Assembly: GCA_023374025.1 (NCBI GenBank)
Contig: SIJG01000008.1
Span: forward strand, 1,480,215 to 1,544,214
Length of the DNA: 64,000 nucleotides
Direction: 5' to 3'
From: Heterodera schachtii
Taxonomy: Eukaryota; Nematoda; Chromadorea; Rhabditida; Heteroderidae
Shown: in pieces, positions 8,190 through 21,015 of the stretch
Layout: every line of letters starts with the position of its first letter
How positions within the stretch are numbered: position 1 is the stretch's first letter
Made by a program: the position numbers and the translations under genes
The notes under the pieces: generated by a model
Database searches by the model: none
Seen by the model: only the letters and a program-made list of their open reading frames with translations
Told to the model about the DNA's origin: nothing

Positions 8190-10897
8190 GTAACGCACAA
8201 GATTAAAAATATTCTAAGCAAATAAATTCTTCGATTTCTAATAATATTTAAAATAAAACAATAAAAAAAATTTTAAGAAATTGAATGATTAAACAAAAGA
8301 TAATTTAAAAATATATTAATCGACTAAAAAAGTTATTTTACTAGAATAAAGATTTTAAAAAGCATAATTATTGTAAACTCTACCAATGAGTTGTTAATAA
8401 TTCTATATTAGCATGTATCAATATTTGGGCGAAAATATACAAAATATATTTAATTGCATATTTATTTCATTTAATATTTTAGAAAAATCAAAATATATTT
8501 TAAAGATATTTATTCAAGTCAATTGCACCTTTTAAAAATTAAATATATAAAAAATTTTCTTTATAAATATGCTAAAATAAAAATGTAATCTAACATCTTA
8601 TTGAGTGCTAAATTAATGACAAAATAAGAGAATAAAAACAGAATTTATTAAAATTAAAAATGAGAAAAACAATTTAATCAAAATGCTAATATTAATTTTA
8701 AAAAAATTATTATTATTCATAAATTGTAAAACCGAAAAGGTCGAATTAACAAATTAATATGAATTTTTATTGATAAAATTAAATAAATAAATTTAATATT
8801 GGATTGGTAAAGCTCCACGTATGAAATAAATAACACTAAACACGTATAATTTTACGCTACCACTGATAATGTAAAGTAAATATAAATATATCATTTTTAT
8901 ATATCTTTAATACTTATTATAATTTATTATAAGACTCGGGCTCGGGGTTAAATATACACACCTAAGAATGGCATTTTTGTGGGAGAAAAGCAAAAAATAT
9001 ATACAAATTTTGAATTTTTTTTTACATCTTGACAAATTTTTTATGAAAATATGATCTATGATTTTGCTTATTAAATGTGCTATTGGCTAATAAATGTCGC
9101 ATGTATTCACTAAGAATTTTACGTATTAATTATCTTTTGTTTTTTATGTTTATTTTTATCATTTTAAAGTTGCTAATTTTAGCAAAAGTTAAAAAAATCT
9201 AGCATCTTTAGTTTAATATCTTATTTTTAGGGAAATATTAAAAAATTCAATATTTCATTCTTTTCTCACAAAATATTTTATTAACTTTTTTCAACTTCGA
9301 TTTATTTGAGGTTTTTGTATTTTTCCTAAGTAGAATGAGTTAAAGTATGATAAATAAATATTAATCTTTTTTCAATATTATTAATATAAGCAATTATAAA
9401 TTTGCATCTTGTATTAAATTGACTAAATTTTAAATAATAATTTATATTAATTGAATAAATGTTCATATTATATATTTTTTTAAGAAAAATAAAATAATTT
9501 AAAATTAAAATTTGATTTAACAAATAAATTTTTTTACATTATAATTTTATGTAAATAATCCAAAATTATTTTCAAATACAATATTTCACTAATATGATCA
9601 AAATGTTTAATATTGGCTTATTAACTTTTACTTGAATCATAAATTTTAAAAATATTTTATGAATAAATTATCTTTTCATAAATAGGAGGTTATTTATAGA
9701 ATTCAAAATTCATAATTTATATAAAGTGAATTACAAACAACATTTATTCAAATTTAATTGCAATTTAGGTCTTAATATTTTTTCTTTGATTTCTTGAATT
9801 ATTAAAATTTATATTTAAAAAATCCTTTTTTTTTTTTTGCACCGTAAATTGCAAATTCAAATGATGTCAGATTCAATTAATTATTATTATTTTTTCAACA
9901 TTTATAAATTATTTTTATTATATTTTTTTTATTGGATTTTTAATGACAGATTTATTTTTGTTTATTGAGTTTTTAGTGGCAGATTCTTGTGATAAATTGC
10001 GAAGATATCAATAATTAAGAAAAAAAATTGGATATCATTATCAACACAATAAACATAATGTGAAGTTTAAAAATATTCTTTAAAAAATTTGAAAAATTAT
10101 ATTTATATATAAAAAAGAAAATTGAAAATTGATTTAAAAAATTTAAATAAAAACAAATCTTTTGAATGAAATATTTGTGGAAAAAAACAAAAAAACTTAT
10201 AAATAAGGACCACAAAATTTAAGCAACTGAAAAATATAATAAATTATTAAAATAAATTTTATACATTTAGTCAATAAAAAGAATACTAAAAAATAGTTTT
10301 TGCATAAACGATATTAAATTTAAATGTATGTTAAAGAAAAGTTTAATTAAATAACATTTATTAAACTAAATGCTTTTATACAAAGCATTAAAAATCGTTT
10401 AATGCCAGCAAAAAAAAACTTTTTATGAAGAGATATGAGCACAAATTTATAGTATTATTTATAAATTAAAAAATAACGTGAGTATATTAAGATGAAAACA
10501 TAAATATAATTATCGATTTACCACCTACTAATTACGCTCACAAAAAAATCTAGGAAGCCAAGCAAAAGAAAATAAGGAGAACCTCGGCGAGATTATTTAT
10601 AAGAGAGTTACTTATTAATAATAAATATAGATTTTAATAAAAAAATACATTAAAATTGAAAATAAAATGAAATGAAACTTTTTTTATAAATAAATTTAAT
10701 TAACAAAAAACATTAATAAATAAAATTAAATTGTAACCTTCTTAATTTTGTTTTCCACCAAGTATACTGAATCTTTTTTTAAATTAAAATTTTGCACATT
10801 TAAAAATCTTAGTTTTTGTTTTAATTTTAAATAATTTTAAAACTCACACTTCATAATAAATTTCGAAGAGAAATTATTAATTTTAAGCATAAAAATT
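8190..10897. other. A-rich desert
   Basis: No gene, RNA or complete element seen. A short GC-richer phrase near 8934-8950 (ACTCGGGCTCGGGGTT) looks like an element end. The small minus frames at 9326 and 10015 are low-complexity. Confidence 0.6.
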
Positions 10898-10950
10898 TCA
10901 GAAGTCGGAATTCCGAGGCCCCAAAAATTTTGAAAAGTCGGAATTCCGAC
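10898..10950. repeat. Fragment of the CGGAATTCCG repeat family
   Basis: GTCGGAATTCCGAGGCCCC followed by GTCGGAATTCCGAC. Same family as the island at 19908. The core CGGAATTCCG is itself palindromic. Confidence 0.55.
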
Positions 10951-11282
10951 AAAAAAATACTTATAACTTATATTATAGTTAAAATAAATGTTTTTTTATT
11001 AAATTAATTACTAAAATAATAATTAAAATTAATATGAAGCAATTTTAATATTTTTATAAATTATTCATTAATAAAGGCATCATATTGCAAACACTTTTAA
11101 AACAGAAGCAGGATCATTTTTTTTAAATGTTTAATCCATTCATTATATATTAACTCAAAGTTTTAAAAAGTTAGACTAAAGGAACACTTAAAAAAGATTT
11201 TTTGTCATTTTTTTTGCCATATCTTTTTTGAAAGTAAAGTAATATTTTTGAAATTTTCCTGACGAATGTAGAACAATTAGAA
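10951..11282. other. AT-rich non-coding stretch
   Basis: Nothing recognised. Confidence 0.6.
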
Positions 11283-11990
11283 CTAGGGTTAAGCCCCGAG
11301 CCTTCGTGAAGCAAAAAGTCGGGGGCCGGGGCGGTGAGGAGCTCAATTGTCGGGGGTCGGGGACCCCGATCGGGGAATGACCAAATTTTATTTTAACCCA
11401 AAAAACAAATTTTTCTTTTAAATGCTCGTAAATCTTCCTTTTTTCACTTTAATTATCTGTTTTCGTTAGCGCCATTTTTGGTGAAAATCTATTAACAAAT
11501 CAGAACGAAATTACAAATTCATTTTCCGTGTCATCTTTGGTCGGCTCCGCCGGACTCCCTCCATTGAAGCAATTTTGCAAAAAGTCCTGATTTTCGACCC
11601 CAAAATCTGATTTTTTGGGCTAGATGTCCTGGTTTTGAAAAATTTTCGATAGAAACCTTGGGTTTAACTGAAATTTTTGCGAACCGTCTGAACATCGAAT
11701 TTGACCACTATTTTTGCAACGCTCTTTTTCTAAAAAAAGTTTTGGGGGGCCGGCGGTGCCGATAGGCGACGCCGAAGAGTTTTTTGGAATTTTTAATTAA
11801 TTTTATTAATAAAATTGTTCATATTTCATAAATTTTCAACATTTCCCCCCTTCACTGTTAAATAAATTTTTTATATTTTTACAACGCTCAGAGACTCCAA
11901 TTCCCCGAATTAGTGTCGGGGAGTCGAAGGGCAAAAAGTCGGGGATTGGGGTCGGGGACCGAGGAGTTCGGGGTCTGGGTTTAACACTAG
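11283..11990. mobile_element. TIR element with reiterated GTCGGGGACC motif and two module copies
   Basis: The ends are imperfect inverted repeats: left CTAGGGTTAAGCCCCGA, right reverse complement CTAGTGTTAAACCCAGA. Both ends carry reiterated GTCGGGG/GGGGACC words (11305-11380 and 11918-11975). Inside are two copies of the GC-hairpin module in opposite orientation: a diverged minus copy about 11455-11665 and a plus copy about 11705-11870 with its core at 11750-11774. No clean 8-bp duplication was found; ACTAG occurs at both edges and would allow a 5-bp reading. No ORF. Confidence 0.75.
11750..11774. repeat. GATA-loop GC hairpin, module copy in the 11.3-kb element
   Basis: Left arm CCGGCGGTGCC, loop GATA, right arm GGCGACGCCG; one right-arm base breaks pairing. 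Confidence 0.75.
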
Positions 11991-14467
11991 TATAAATGAA
12001 TATATGGAAAAACAATTAATAAAAAATGAAAATAATTTATATTAATATTTAAGCATATAATATTCAAACAATTATCTAAATATTAATATAAAAAGGACAA
12101 TCAAAAATTTTTTGCAAAACACTTAGAGATCTGAAAAAATTCCCAGCATGAGTGATAAATCGTCAAGTTGGTGACATCGCATGCGTTTTATTAAATAATT
12201 AAACGAAAAAAAACAAATAAAAATATTATTTTAAAATTGAATTAAATAAACAAATTTATATTGATAAAGCAAAAAATAAACTGTTACCAGCATATAAAAA
12301 AAGATAATTTAAGAAATAATAATCAAATTATTTACTATACATATCTATAATTATATCTAAATGTTCATAATGTTCATTCACATAACACAGCTTGGAAACA
12401 TAGGAAATTTTAAACAATTTTTTTTTAAATTATTCTATGAAAAAAATATATTTAAAAAAATATATAACTAAAGGATATGCTGAATGTACAAAGACAAGCA
12501 GTATTGGACATGATTAAAAAATGGAATATTAATTAAAAATAAAATATTTTTAACAAATGAATAAGTGGATGAAAAAGATTTAAATTCATTTTAAATTTAT
12601 TTTAAAAACTACAACTATTTACACTATAAAATAAGTAATAAAAGCTATACAACAAAATTAATGAGAATAATAATTTCAACATTTGAAAAACACTAAAATT
12701 TCAACGATTAATTGACCTTTGTATTATAATTTTTTATATATTTAGGAAAATTTTATTCTGATAAAGAACAATTAAGCTATTGAATGATACAACTACATAT
12801 AATTGGTTAGATTTGAGCCAAATTATGAATTTATATATTGCGAAAAATTTAAATGTTTTCATAGTTAATTATAAATTTTTCCTCTGCTATCTGCTATGTT
12901 ATTTATTTCATTACTAAGAATCTTACTATATTCTTATAGTAGTCGCCATTGTTTTAAATGCTCAAATTTATTTATTTTAATTCAATTGTAATTTGTCAAT
13001 ATATTTTTTTTAATAAAATAAAGGATCAACCAAAAAATACATAATTTAATTAATCTTTAATTTCTCAAAAAAACACACACCCCTACTGATTAATTATAAT
13101 TTTGTATATATTTAGTAAAGAATTATTACATAAAAAAAACTGAGTGTTCAAATTAAGAAAATTCAAAATGAATGAAAATCAAGAGATATTCCAATTATAA
13201 TTTATAAAATAAATTTAAACAACTAAATTTATTAATTAATTTTACAATGGACAATATTAAATAAATAAATTACAAAGTTATTTATTTAAAAAGAAATAAA
13301 ATAAACTATATAATAATATTCAGATTACAATTTTTCAAAGAAGATATCGTCACCCAGCATTGAGAAAAATTTATAAACGGAATAAAATTTATATTTAACT
13401 AACAAAGTGTATTGACACAGTTTTGTTAAAATTCTGAAAATATATTAAATTTTTCAAAAAACCATTGGGCCAATTAAAAAAACATTTCCAACTAAAATGA
13501 AGCAAAATTCTCTAATGAAGTTTAAATGATTAAAAAAATAATAATTTTTCCTTTGTTTTAATTTTTAAATTGAAATACAAAAAATATTTAGGTTTTTCCG
13601 TGTACTGATAACTCCACTCCTCGTATTAAGTAGAAAATTTGTGTATAATTTTTGTCTGATTTTCGACCAAGTCCGTACCGAAGTATGAAATTTTTCAAGA
13701 AATGTAAAAACAAATTTGTTAAATAAAAAGAAATTATTAAGCCATTTAAATAAAAATAATTAAATGTAATAGTTAAAGATAGTGCTGCAAATCGTCCGTC
13801 CTTGAAAATAAGCACTCGAAAAAATACACGAATATTTCAATTCTTATATTTCCATATTTTTAAAAATTTTAAATTAATTTGTTATTTCATTAAAAAATCA
13901 ATTTTAATTATTCCAAATTTTTATAAATTTCAATTTCTTTTTTTATTTCGACGGTTAGTTTGTTTTATTGCTGAATGATATGATTTATATTCCAATTTGC
14001 GGGTTTTATTTAAAAAATTAATTTAATCAGTTTAATAACAAATTTAATTTGCCATAAAATTTACTTCATTAATATTAAACAAATTATAAGATTAATTATT
14101 AATATTTTTTCATAATTTTATTAAAGATTTTTAAAAAAATCAAAAAATTTTTAGTGTCTTAAATCATTAATTTTTTATTTGAATAAATCTTGATTTTTCC
14201 CAAATTTACTTAAGTCCAATTTTTTTTTAAATTTATATATGATGGACTATAAAATTTTCAAATTGAAAAAACTTTTTTTTTAATTTTTTATTTAATTTAT
14301 TTAAAAAATATTATTTGTGATTGTGTTTTCTTTGGTTTCTGTTTTATTTTCATTATACATCTGCTATCTTGATCCAGAAACTAAAATATAAATAATTTTT
14401 TTAGGAAATTAACCTTTATTTTTAATACGGTTGTCGATGATCATTCTCATTTAATGCGTTTTAATCA
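11991..14467. other. AT-rich desert, A-rich then T-rich
   Basis: No gene. The piece CATGAGTGATAAA at 12147-12159 is also found near 24760 and 58647, and inverted at 50438-50450, so this is part of the dispersed AT-rich repeat. The minus frame at 13588-13815 has no recognisable domain and the surrounding composition does not change, so I do not call it a gene. Confidence 0.55.
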
Positions 14468-14731
14468 GGGTAGCCAGATTAAAATTTTCTAAAGCCTCAT
14501 TTGGCATGCAAAAAAACCTCATTTTGGGTCAAAAAGCCTCATTTTTACAAAATTTATTCTAAACACGTTTAAAATGTTCAAATGTTATATTTTTGATTGT
14601 CCATGATCAATTTGAGCATTTTTTTTTGTTAAAAATAAGCATTTTTTGGGATTCTAACAATAAGCATGAAAAACAGAAGTTGGTTTTTTTGCGGCACTTT
14701 TTCCAAAAAACTTTTGGGGAACAAGATGGAG

Positions 14732-14757
14732 GCCGGCGGTGCCGATAGGCGCCGCCT
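14732..14757. repeat. GATA-loop GC hairpin, module copy
   Basis: Complete: CCGGCGGTGCC, GATA, GGCGCCGCC. Preceded by TTTTTTGCGGCAC and followed by ATTTGTTAACAGATTTTGTCC. Confidence 0.85.
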
Positions 14758-14867
14758 GGAAAAATTTTGTAATTTTGAATGCGATTTGTTAACAGATTTT
14801 GTCCGAAAAAAACCAAATTTTGCGATTTTGAGCAAATTTTTGCTCGTAAATTAAGGATTTTTACGGT

Positions 14868-14894
14868 CCGGCGGTGCCGATAGGCCCCGCCGGG
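14868..14894. repeat. GATA-loop GC hairpin, second module copy
   Basis: CCGGCGGTGCC, GATA, GGCCCCGCCGG; one mismatch in the stem. Confidence 0.8.
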
Positions 14895-15035
14895 GGAAAA
14901 TTAAAAATTTTGACCATATTTTTAACACATTTTCATTAAAAAATTCTTTATTTTGCGGTTTTTCTCAAAAAACCACAAAAAGCCTCAAAGCCTCATTTTG
15001 AAAATTTAGCCTCATTGACCTATCAAAAAACCACA

Positions 15036-17099
15036 AAATGTTAAAATTTGCGAATAAAAATAAAAAGAAATCAAAATACCGATGATACATTTTTAATGAA
15101 ACCACAGCATAACATTAAACATCAATGTAAAAGTAATAAAAAATATTAATTAAGCAATTAATTTTATAAATTAACTTTTATAAAATAGGATATAAAATAT
15201 AGATGGAAAAAATTTTTAAAAGCGATTTTTAATTAATTTATCAGTATAATAATAGAAGGAAATACAGGACACATCGCCATGATATATGTTTCCTTTAAGA
15301 TTATAAATCTTATGAATATAAATACAATACAAAATTGAAATACTATTAAAGGTGAAAAATATAAATAATTAAAAATTTAAATTAAAATTAATCATATAAA
15401 ATAAATTCAAAATTATATCAAAAAATAAATTAAATAAATTATATGACTCTTACAAACTCGAACTATGTATTTGACTTTTTTCTCAACGAATTCAAACAAC
15501 AAATTTAAAAATTTATTCGAAAAATAAAAAACATTTCTTAAAATAGAATTAGATTTAAAAATCTCGTAAAAATGTTTTTTCAATTAAATTCAGTAAGAAT
15601 ATTCAAAACAAAAAATCAAAACAAAAAAATTGGCTATTGTAATTAATCCTTTATTAAAGTAGCAATTTTACTTAAATTTAAACAAATATTAAATATCAAA
15701 ATTAATTTCTAAAAAATAATTATTTAAAAAAATAATAAGCATAAAATATTTTTATTTTGCATAATGAGGTGATATAACGATGAAAGGACAATCAAAAAAA
15801 AAACAAAGAACAAACTGCCCGTCATGTGAATAAATATAAAAAATATATTTAAAAAAAAAAGAAAAGATTCACCGATTTATTTATTGAAGATCTTCAAAAG
15901 CCTTACAATTAGTAATAGAGTGTATAAACAATTAATGTAAATATAATTTTAATTCATAATTTAAATCTAATATAAATTTTTAAAATAATTCAATAACAAA
16001 TTTAAAATAAATAACAAATATTAATAAAAAAATACAAATTCTCAAAAATTGCAAAAATTTCTTTTTTCCGCCTTACAGGAGGCACATCGGACTCGAATTC
16101 CGCCATTTCCCTTTAATATCTTATTATAGAAACAAGTTCGCCAAACTGTGAGCCCAATTGACTCGGTGTATATAAGATTAAAATTTTAAAAATTCAAAAT
16201 CAAATGGCTTTAAATATTTTATTAAAAAAATGAATTAATTGAAAGTTTGATTGATTAATAAAAGTAAATTTGATAATTATATATATTATTGGTATTTCCT
16301 AAAAATTATAACCATCAAAGAAATAATTTTAACCTTTAAAAACAAATATATGGATAAAATCTCAATTCATTTTTAATCCAAAATGTTATTAAAATTATAA
16401 TAAATAAATATTTATTGGAATAAAATCTGATTCTGCTTCAAAACCAGAAAATTCTTAAAAATTCATATTTAAAATCAAAATTAATAAAAATTTAAATGAT
16501 ATATAAAAAAGAAAAAAATTTTTATAAATCGCGATATTTTTTATCGAATTCATTAAACAAATATACTGAAATAAAAAAAAAGTAATAAAATTAAATGTTT
16601 TAAAATTAAACCGAAAATGGCTGAGTTAGAAACGCCATGATTTATTTTATAATGGTTGATTTATTTTGGCATAAAACCACACAATTCAATTTTTAAGGCT
16701 CGGCACTGTCGATTACCGAACACAAAAACCCTGAATCTTTTTAAATGTTGTTACATTTTTAAAATTTTTATGTAATTAGACAATTTTTTTGATAATTATT
16801 AAAAGAAACTGTTTTATAGAAGATTTATTCATAATTTTTGAATATATTAATAATGATCATTTTTATTATCTAATATGTATTGTTAGAATTTTTAAAAACA
16901 CTTTTATATTCTTTATTATTTATCCATATGATCTTAAAATTAAAAATCTGCACCGGCCGACCTCCATTTCTCTTTTTTTTGGAAAAGTACGACCCAAAAA
17001 AAGCGGTGTGAAAGGCCAAATCGTTTAATAAAAAATACTTTTTTTAAAATTATATTTTTAAATAATAAAATCGTTGTAATTAATGTTCAATTGTGTTTT
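15036..17099. other. A-rich desert with two small GC-richer patches
   Basis: No gene. Patches at about 16066-16172 (GGAGGCACATCGGACTCG, then CAATTGACTCGG) and 16950-17025 (CACCGGCCGACCTCC) stand out in composition but match nothing I recognise. The plus frame at 16789-17028 is low-complexity Ile/Phe and not credible. Confidence 0.55.
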
Positions 17100-17241
17100 G
17101 TTTTGTTTTTACAATAGCCAATATTTACTTTTTAAAAGGTGAAAAGTCATTTTTTCAAAAAATCTTATTTCTTGGGGTCGAAATCTTACTTTTAGCATCC
17201 TTTATCCCTATTTTGAAAAAAAAAAAACTTGAGAGCCCTGT
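17100..17241 (-). mobile_element. Element fragment, minus orientation
   Basis: Read on the minus strand it starts CAGGGCTCTCAAG and continues with repeated AAGTAAGATTT/AATAAGATTT words and GGGGTCGAAA. This resembles the opening of the CAGGGCTGCC element at 4564. Only one end is present. Confidence 0.45.
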
Positions 17242-19907
17242 ATTAATACTTCGTTTTGAATTTTTTTAACTTTCTTAGTATAATTATTTTATTTTTAAAA
17301 ATTGTCAATTTAAAAATAATTGATTTTTTTTTTGAATTTTTATGAAAAAATTTAATACAATAAATTTTTATTTTATTTTTTTTCTCATCGGGAACAATGG
17401 GTAAACCAAATTATGATGTTTTTAACAGAATAAAGATAGTTTAAATGGATATTTCATAGTTTAATAAGATATTGCTTAAATATTTGTTTTCTTTTTTCCT
17501 GTATTTATCACCTGCTTTATTTTGAAAGTCAAATAAAATAACAAAATCAAAAGCAAAAGTTAAAAATTTAATTCAAAAGACAATATTTTGATTTTCCTGT
17601 TCTTGACTTTTCAGTTTAAATTTCTATAATTTATTTATTTTTTATCTAATCTTTGGCGATTACAACATAAAATATGTACGTTTTCTTTTGTTTAAATGAT
17701 TTTTGTATAAGAGAAAAAAAAGTTTAAGATGTGTTTATTAATTTGTAATAAGTTTTTATTAAGCCATGCTTTAGCAAAAATATGAAAAAAGGTTCGTTCT
17801 CGACTATAAATGTTTGGACTAATTTAAATTAAATATTCTGATTTGTAAGTTCCGTTAATTTTAAATAATCACACAATTAATTTGTTTTATTTATTTTAAC
17901 TTCTTGCACTGTACAACATCGTTTAGACACGATCATCTTTCTCCCTATCGCGTCCTTTTGTATTTTATTAGTTTTTAAGTTGCTCTTTTATCTCATGTTT
18001 CGTTGAACACTCTTGAGTCTTCCGTCAGGCTGGAGGAACCTGGGACTTCTTTGCTCCGTACATTTACATAAATATTTGAGTAATAAATATTTTATATAAA
18101 ATATAAGTATAATTAGCTTTGTTTCATGACTATTAATGTTTTGTTATATTAAAGAATTTTCTTTTTTGTTGCTAACAATATAAATTTTTAAGTTGGTAAA
18201 TTTCCAATTATAAATATATATTTAATTCCGAGAAGAAGCCATGTTTTATTCTTTATTTCCATTGAATTTAATTTGTTTTTATAAATATGCTTTGGAAGTA
18301 ATATCTTTACAATAATCAAAATATTTAAAATTATCAATTCTTTTAATTGTTTTTATGCTATGATTAGGTTTTTGTCAAAAATTTATAGCATAATTACTTA
18401 TTTTTCAGTTGAAATAATCTTTTCAAAATTTAATTATTTATTTGTAAAATTAAAGAATAAATATTCAGCAGACAATCCATATTCTCTTTTTAAATTTATT
18501 TGCAATAATTTCACAAATTTGTTCTTCCGTTAATATTTATTTTTATTAAAATAATTAATTCTTTAACTTGAAAGATTTCAATATTTTTAATTTATTGTAT
18601 GAAATGGTAAAATCATAATAAAAAATAATTATGTATTCAAAAAATCTCTTAGAATTTTTAAGGTTTTTGAGCTTTACTTGTCCATCTAAAAAATTTGTAT
18701 ATAAAATTAATATTTAATATTTTGTATTTTATTAAATATTTAATTAATTATAATTTAAAAAGTAATTTTTAAATGAAAAAGATAAAATCTTCATATACAA
18801 TATTAAAGCAAACCTAAGCAAATTCATTCAATAAAATAAAATAATAACCTAAAGCAATAATTTTGTTATATAAATTTTTAAAATATTATTTATTTTTATA
18901 ACAAAATCAAGTCATCAAGTATTAATTAAAAAATATCCAAATTCCTTTAAAATTGATTGAACTGAAGCAATCAAATAATATGTCAAATGAAAATATTATT
19001 AATAAAAAACATTAAATATTTAATTTTATATCGAAAATTATTCTATAAAAACATTTATTTTTAGTAAAAGAACTAAAGGGATTATAATTACTAAAAGGGA
19101 TTACTGATAAAAGAAAAATATAAATTAAGAATTGAATAAAAAGAATATAAATAAATATTAAAAATAAATCCATAATTATATTAATAATAATTAAAATTAT
19201 TACGAAAGGTAATCATCATACCAAAAACTATTGAATGTAATTAAATATCATATATGCTAAAAATACTTCATTTTATTCAAAAAAATAATTTATAAGAATT
19301 ATATAATATAAAGTTTTAAATTAAATAATATTAATTGATAATATTAAAATTTTATAAAACCAATTCAAATGCAGATTTAGATTTTGTTATTGATTTACGG
19401 ATAATACAAATTTGTATAGAAAAAAGATTTACAAATTCAACCACTTTTGTATACTGAAATTTGTGGTCGGGTCAAATTGGTCACCAAAAAATAATTCAAT
19501 TATAAGTTCACGAGGTGTCCGTGGTTTCAGAACCAAATTTTGGTGAATTCAGATGTTTTTTAAGATAATTGTTTTTTTCTTTTTGCGGAATTAGCCTCAC
19601 TGCCGATTTACGACATGCTAAAGATTTCGATGAGTTCGAAGTTTTTATTTTTTTATAATTACCAAGTTGATTTTACTTTTGCTTTTTCCTTAATAATCAA
19701 TCAAACAATAATATAAAGAACATTATATACTTGTAATTTTCATCAATTGAAAATTAAGCAATAATTAGTCAATTGAATAAAATTAAAATATTTTTTTCTT
19801 AAATAATCGATAAAACTTTTAAAGAGGAAACGAAATATAAATCAAAGCTTAAATATAGATAAATTTAAAAAAACATTCTTTATATATTTAATATAAAGGG
19901 ATTGCAC
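17242..19907. other. AT-rich desert (T-rich, then A-rich from about 18.9 kb)
   Basis: No gene. GC-richer patches at 17905-18062 (includes GGCTGGAGGAACCTGGGAC) and 19440-19640 (includes GGTGTCCGTGGTTTC) have no coding frame and no recognised family. Confidence 0.55.
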
Positions 19908-20400
19908 CAGGGATGGCATTCCGAGGCCCCAAAAATTTTCGGAACTCGGAAATCGGAATTCCGGGGGTCCAAAATTTTTCGGAAATCGGAATCCGACCCC
20001 AAAAACGTCGGAAATCGGAATTCGGAAATCGGAAATTTTTCAAAAAAATATAAAATATAATAAAAAAATTTTAAATATTATAATAGGCTAAATTTTTAAT
20101 TCTTAACCAAGTAAAAGATGATTCAAAAATTTTTTGATCTATTTAAATACATATTTGCCTTAAAAAATTATTCAATGATTTTCATCAAAAGTTTTACCTT
20201 TTTTTTGCGGCGCGTTTTTTTCAAAATTTTTGAAAACACGGCGGGCGAGGTCCGGCGGTGCCGATAGGCGCCGCCGGGGAAAATTTTTATAATTTTTAAT
20301 CAAATTGTTAACAAATTTTGTCCAAGAATGACTAAATTTTTGCGATTTTGAGGCAAAAATTTCTCAAGAAAAATATTGGAAAAAGCGCGCCGAAAAAGTA
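19908..20400 (+). mobile_element. TIR-element-like island with CGGAAATCGGAATTC repeats and GATA-hairpin module
   Basis: Begins CAGGGATGGCATTCCGAGG, a hAT-style CAGGGATGG end. CGGAAATCGGAATTC-type words reiterate from 19936 to 20030. The module follows (about 20200-20390) with a complete hairpin core at 20252-20278. No right terminus complementary to the start was found, so it is probably truncated. Confidence 0.6.
20252..20278. repeat. GATA-loop GC hairpin, module copy
   Basis: CCGGCGGTGCC, GATA, GGCGCCGCCGG: 11 bp of stem with a single G-T wobble. One of the most complete copies. Confidence 0.85.
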
Positions 20401-20614
20401 ATGTGAAAGCAAATCTAAATTTCTAATTAAATTAATTTAGTTCAAAAAGATTAATTGTTTGAAATAATTGAAGAAAATTTGTTTGAAAATTTTCATTAAT
20501 TTAATTTAGCTTTTGTATTTTATAAAATAATAAAAAGTAAAATTTATTATTTTACTATTTTCACTTGAAATGAATCAAATTTTGAATTAATTTTTTTGAA
20601 TTTTTAAAATTTCC

Positions 20615-20722
20615 TTGTTGTTCCCGTTCCCCGGTCCGGCCAAAAACCGAGGTCTCAGTCCCGGCTTTTCAGGTCCCGGTCCGTTTTTGGCAAAATTTCC
20701 CGGTCCCGTACAACTCTAATTA
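20615..20722 (-). mobile_element. Element end with reiterated CCCGGTCCCG
   Basis: Repeats of TCCCGGTCCCG and CCGGTCCGG ending GTACAACTCTA. On the minus strand this gives the end TAGAGTTGTACGGGACCGGG. The same family ends at 36775-36912 and a related terminus lies at 41216-41256. Only one end is present. Confidence 0.6.
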
Positions 20723-20869
20723 ATTCTATAGAAAAAAAAACAAATAAAATCATTATTATGAAAAATTAATATTTTTAAGCAAAAATGCTACATAGAAACC
20801 TTTTAGACTATATGGCAAAGAAAAAAAAAAATTTAAAAACCCTCTTTCAAATTCATCTAATTTTTGGAA

Positions 20870-21015
20870 AAATTCGCCCTTTCGCTTATCGCCTTTTCGC
20901 TTTTTCGCTTTTTCGCTTTTTTTGGGCATTTCGCTTTCACCTTTTCGCTTTCGCTTTTTATTTTGGTTTCGCTTTTTTCGCTTTTCGCTTTTTATTATTC
21001 TCTTTGCAACATCCC
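20870..21015 (-). mobile_element. Low-complexity TTTCGCTTTT island, likely an element end
   Basis: TTTTCGCTTTTTCGC words repeat about a dozen times and end near GCAACATCCCGATA. A plus-strand frame at 20785-21033 is just this repeat translated as Phe/Ala/Arg and is not a gene. By analogy with the other islands it is a subterminal repeat block. Confidence 0.5.

Larger units (their letters stand above)
14468..15035 (+). mobile_element. TIR-element-like island with two GATA-hairpin modules
   Basis: Begins CAGGGTAGCCAGATTAAAAT with AAAGCCTCATTT words repeated at both ends (14491-14552 and 14982-15020). Two hairpin cores, at 14732-14757 and 14868-14894, lie in the same orientation about 136 bp apart. 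The right end is not defined and no TSD is proven. The plus and minus frames across it are shadows. Confidence 0.6.

Noticed and set aside
11283..11990. 8-bp target duplication for the 11.3-kb element
   Set aside because: The flanks at any plausible boundary do not match over 8 bp. Only ACTAG is shared, so superfamily was left open.
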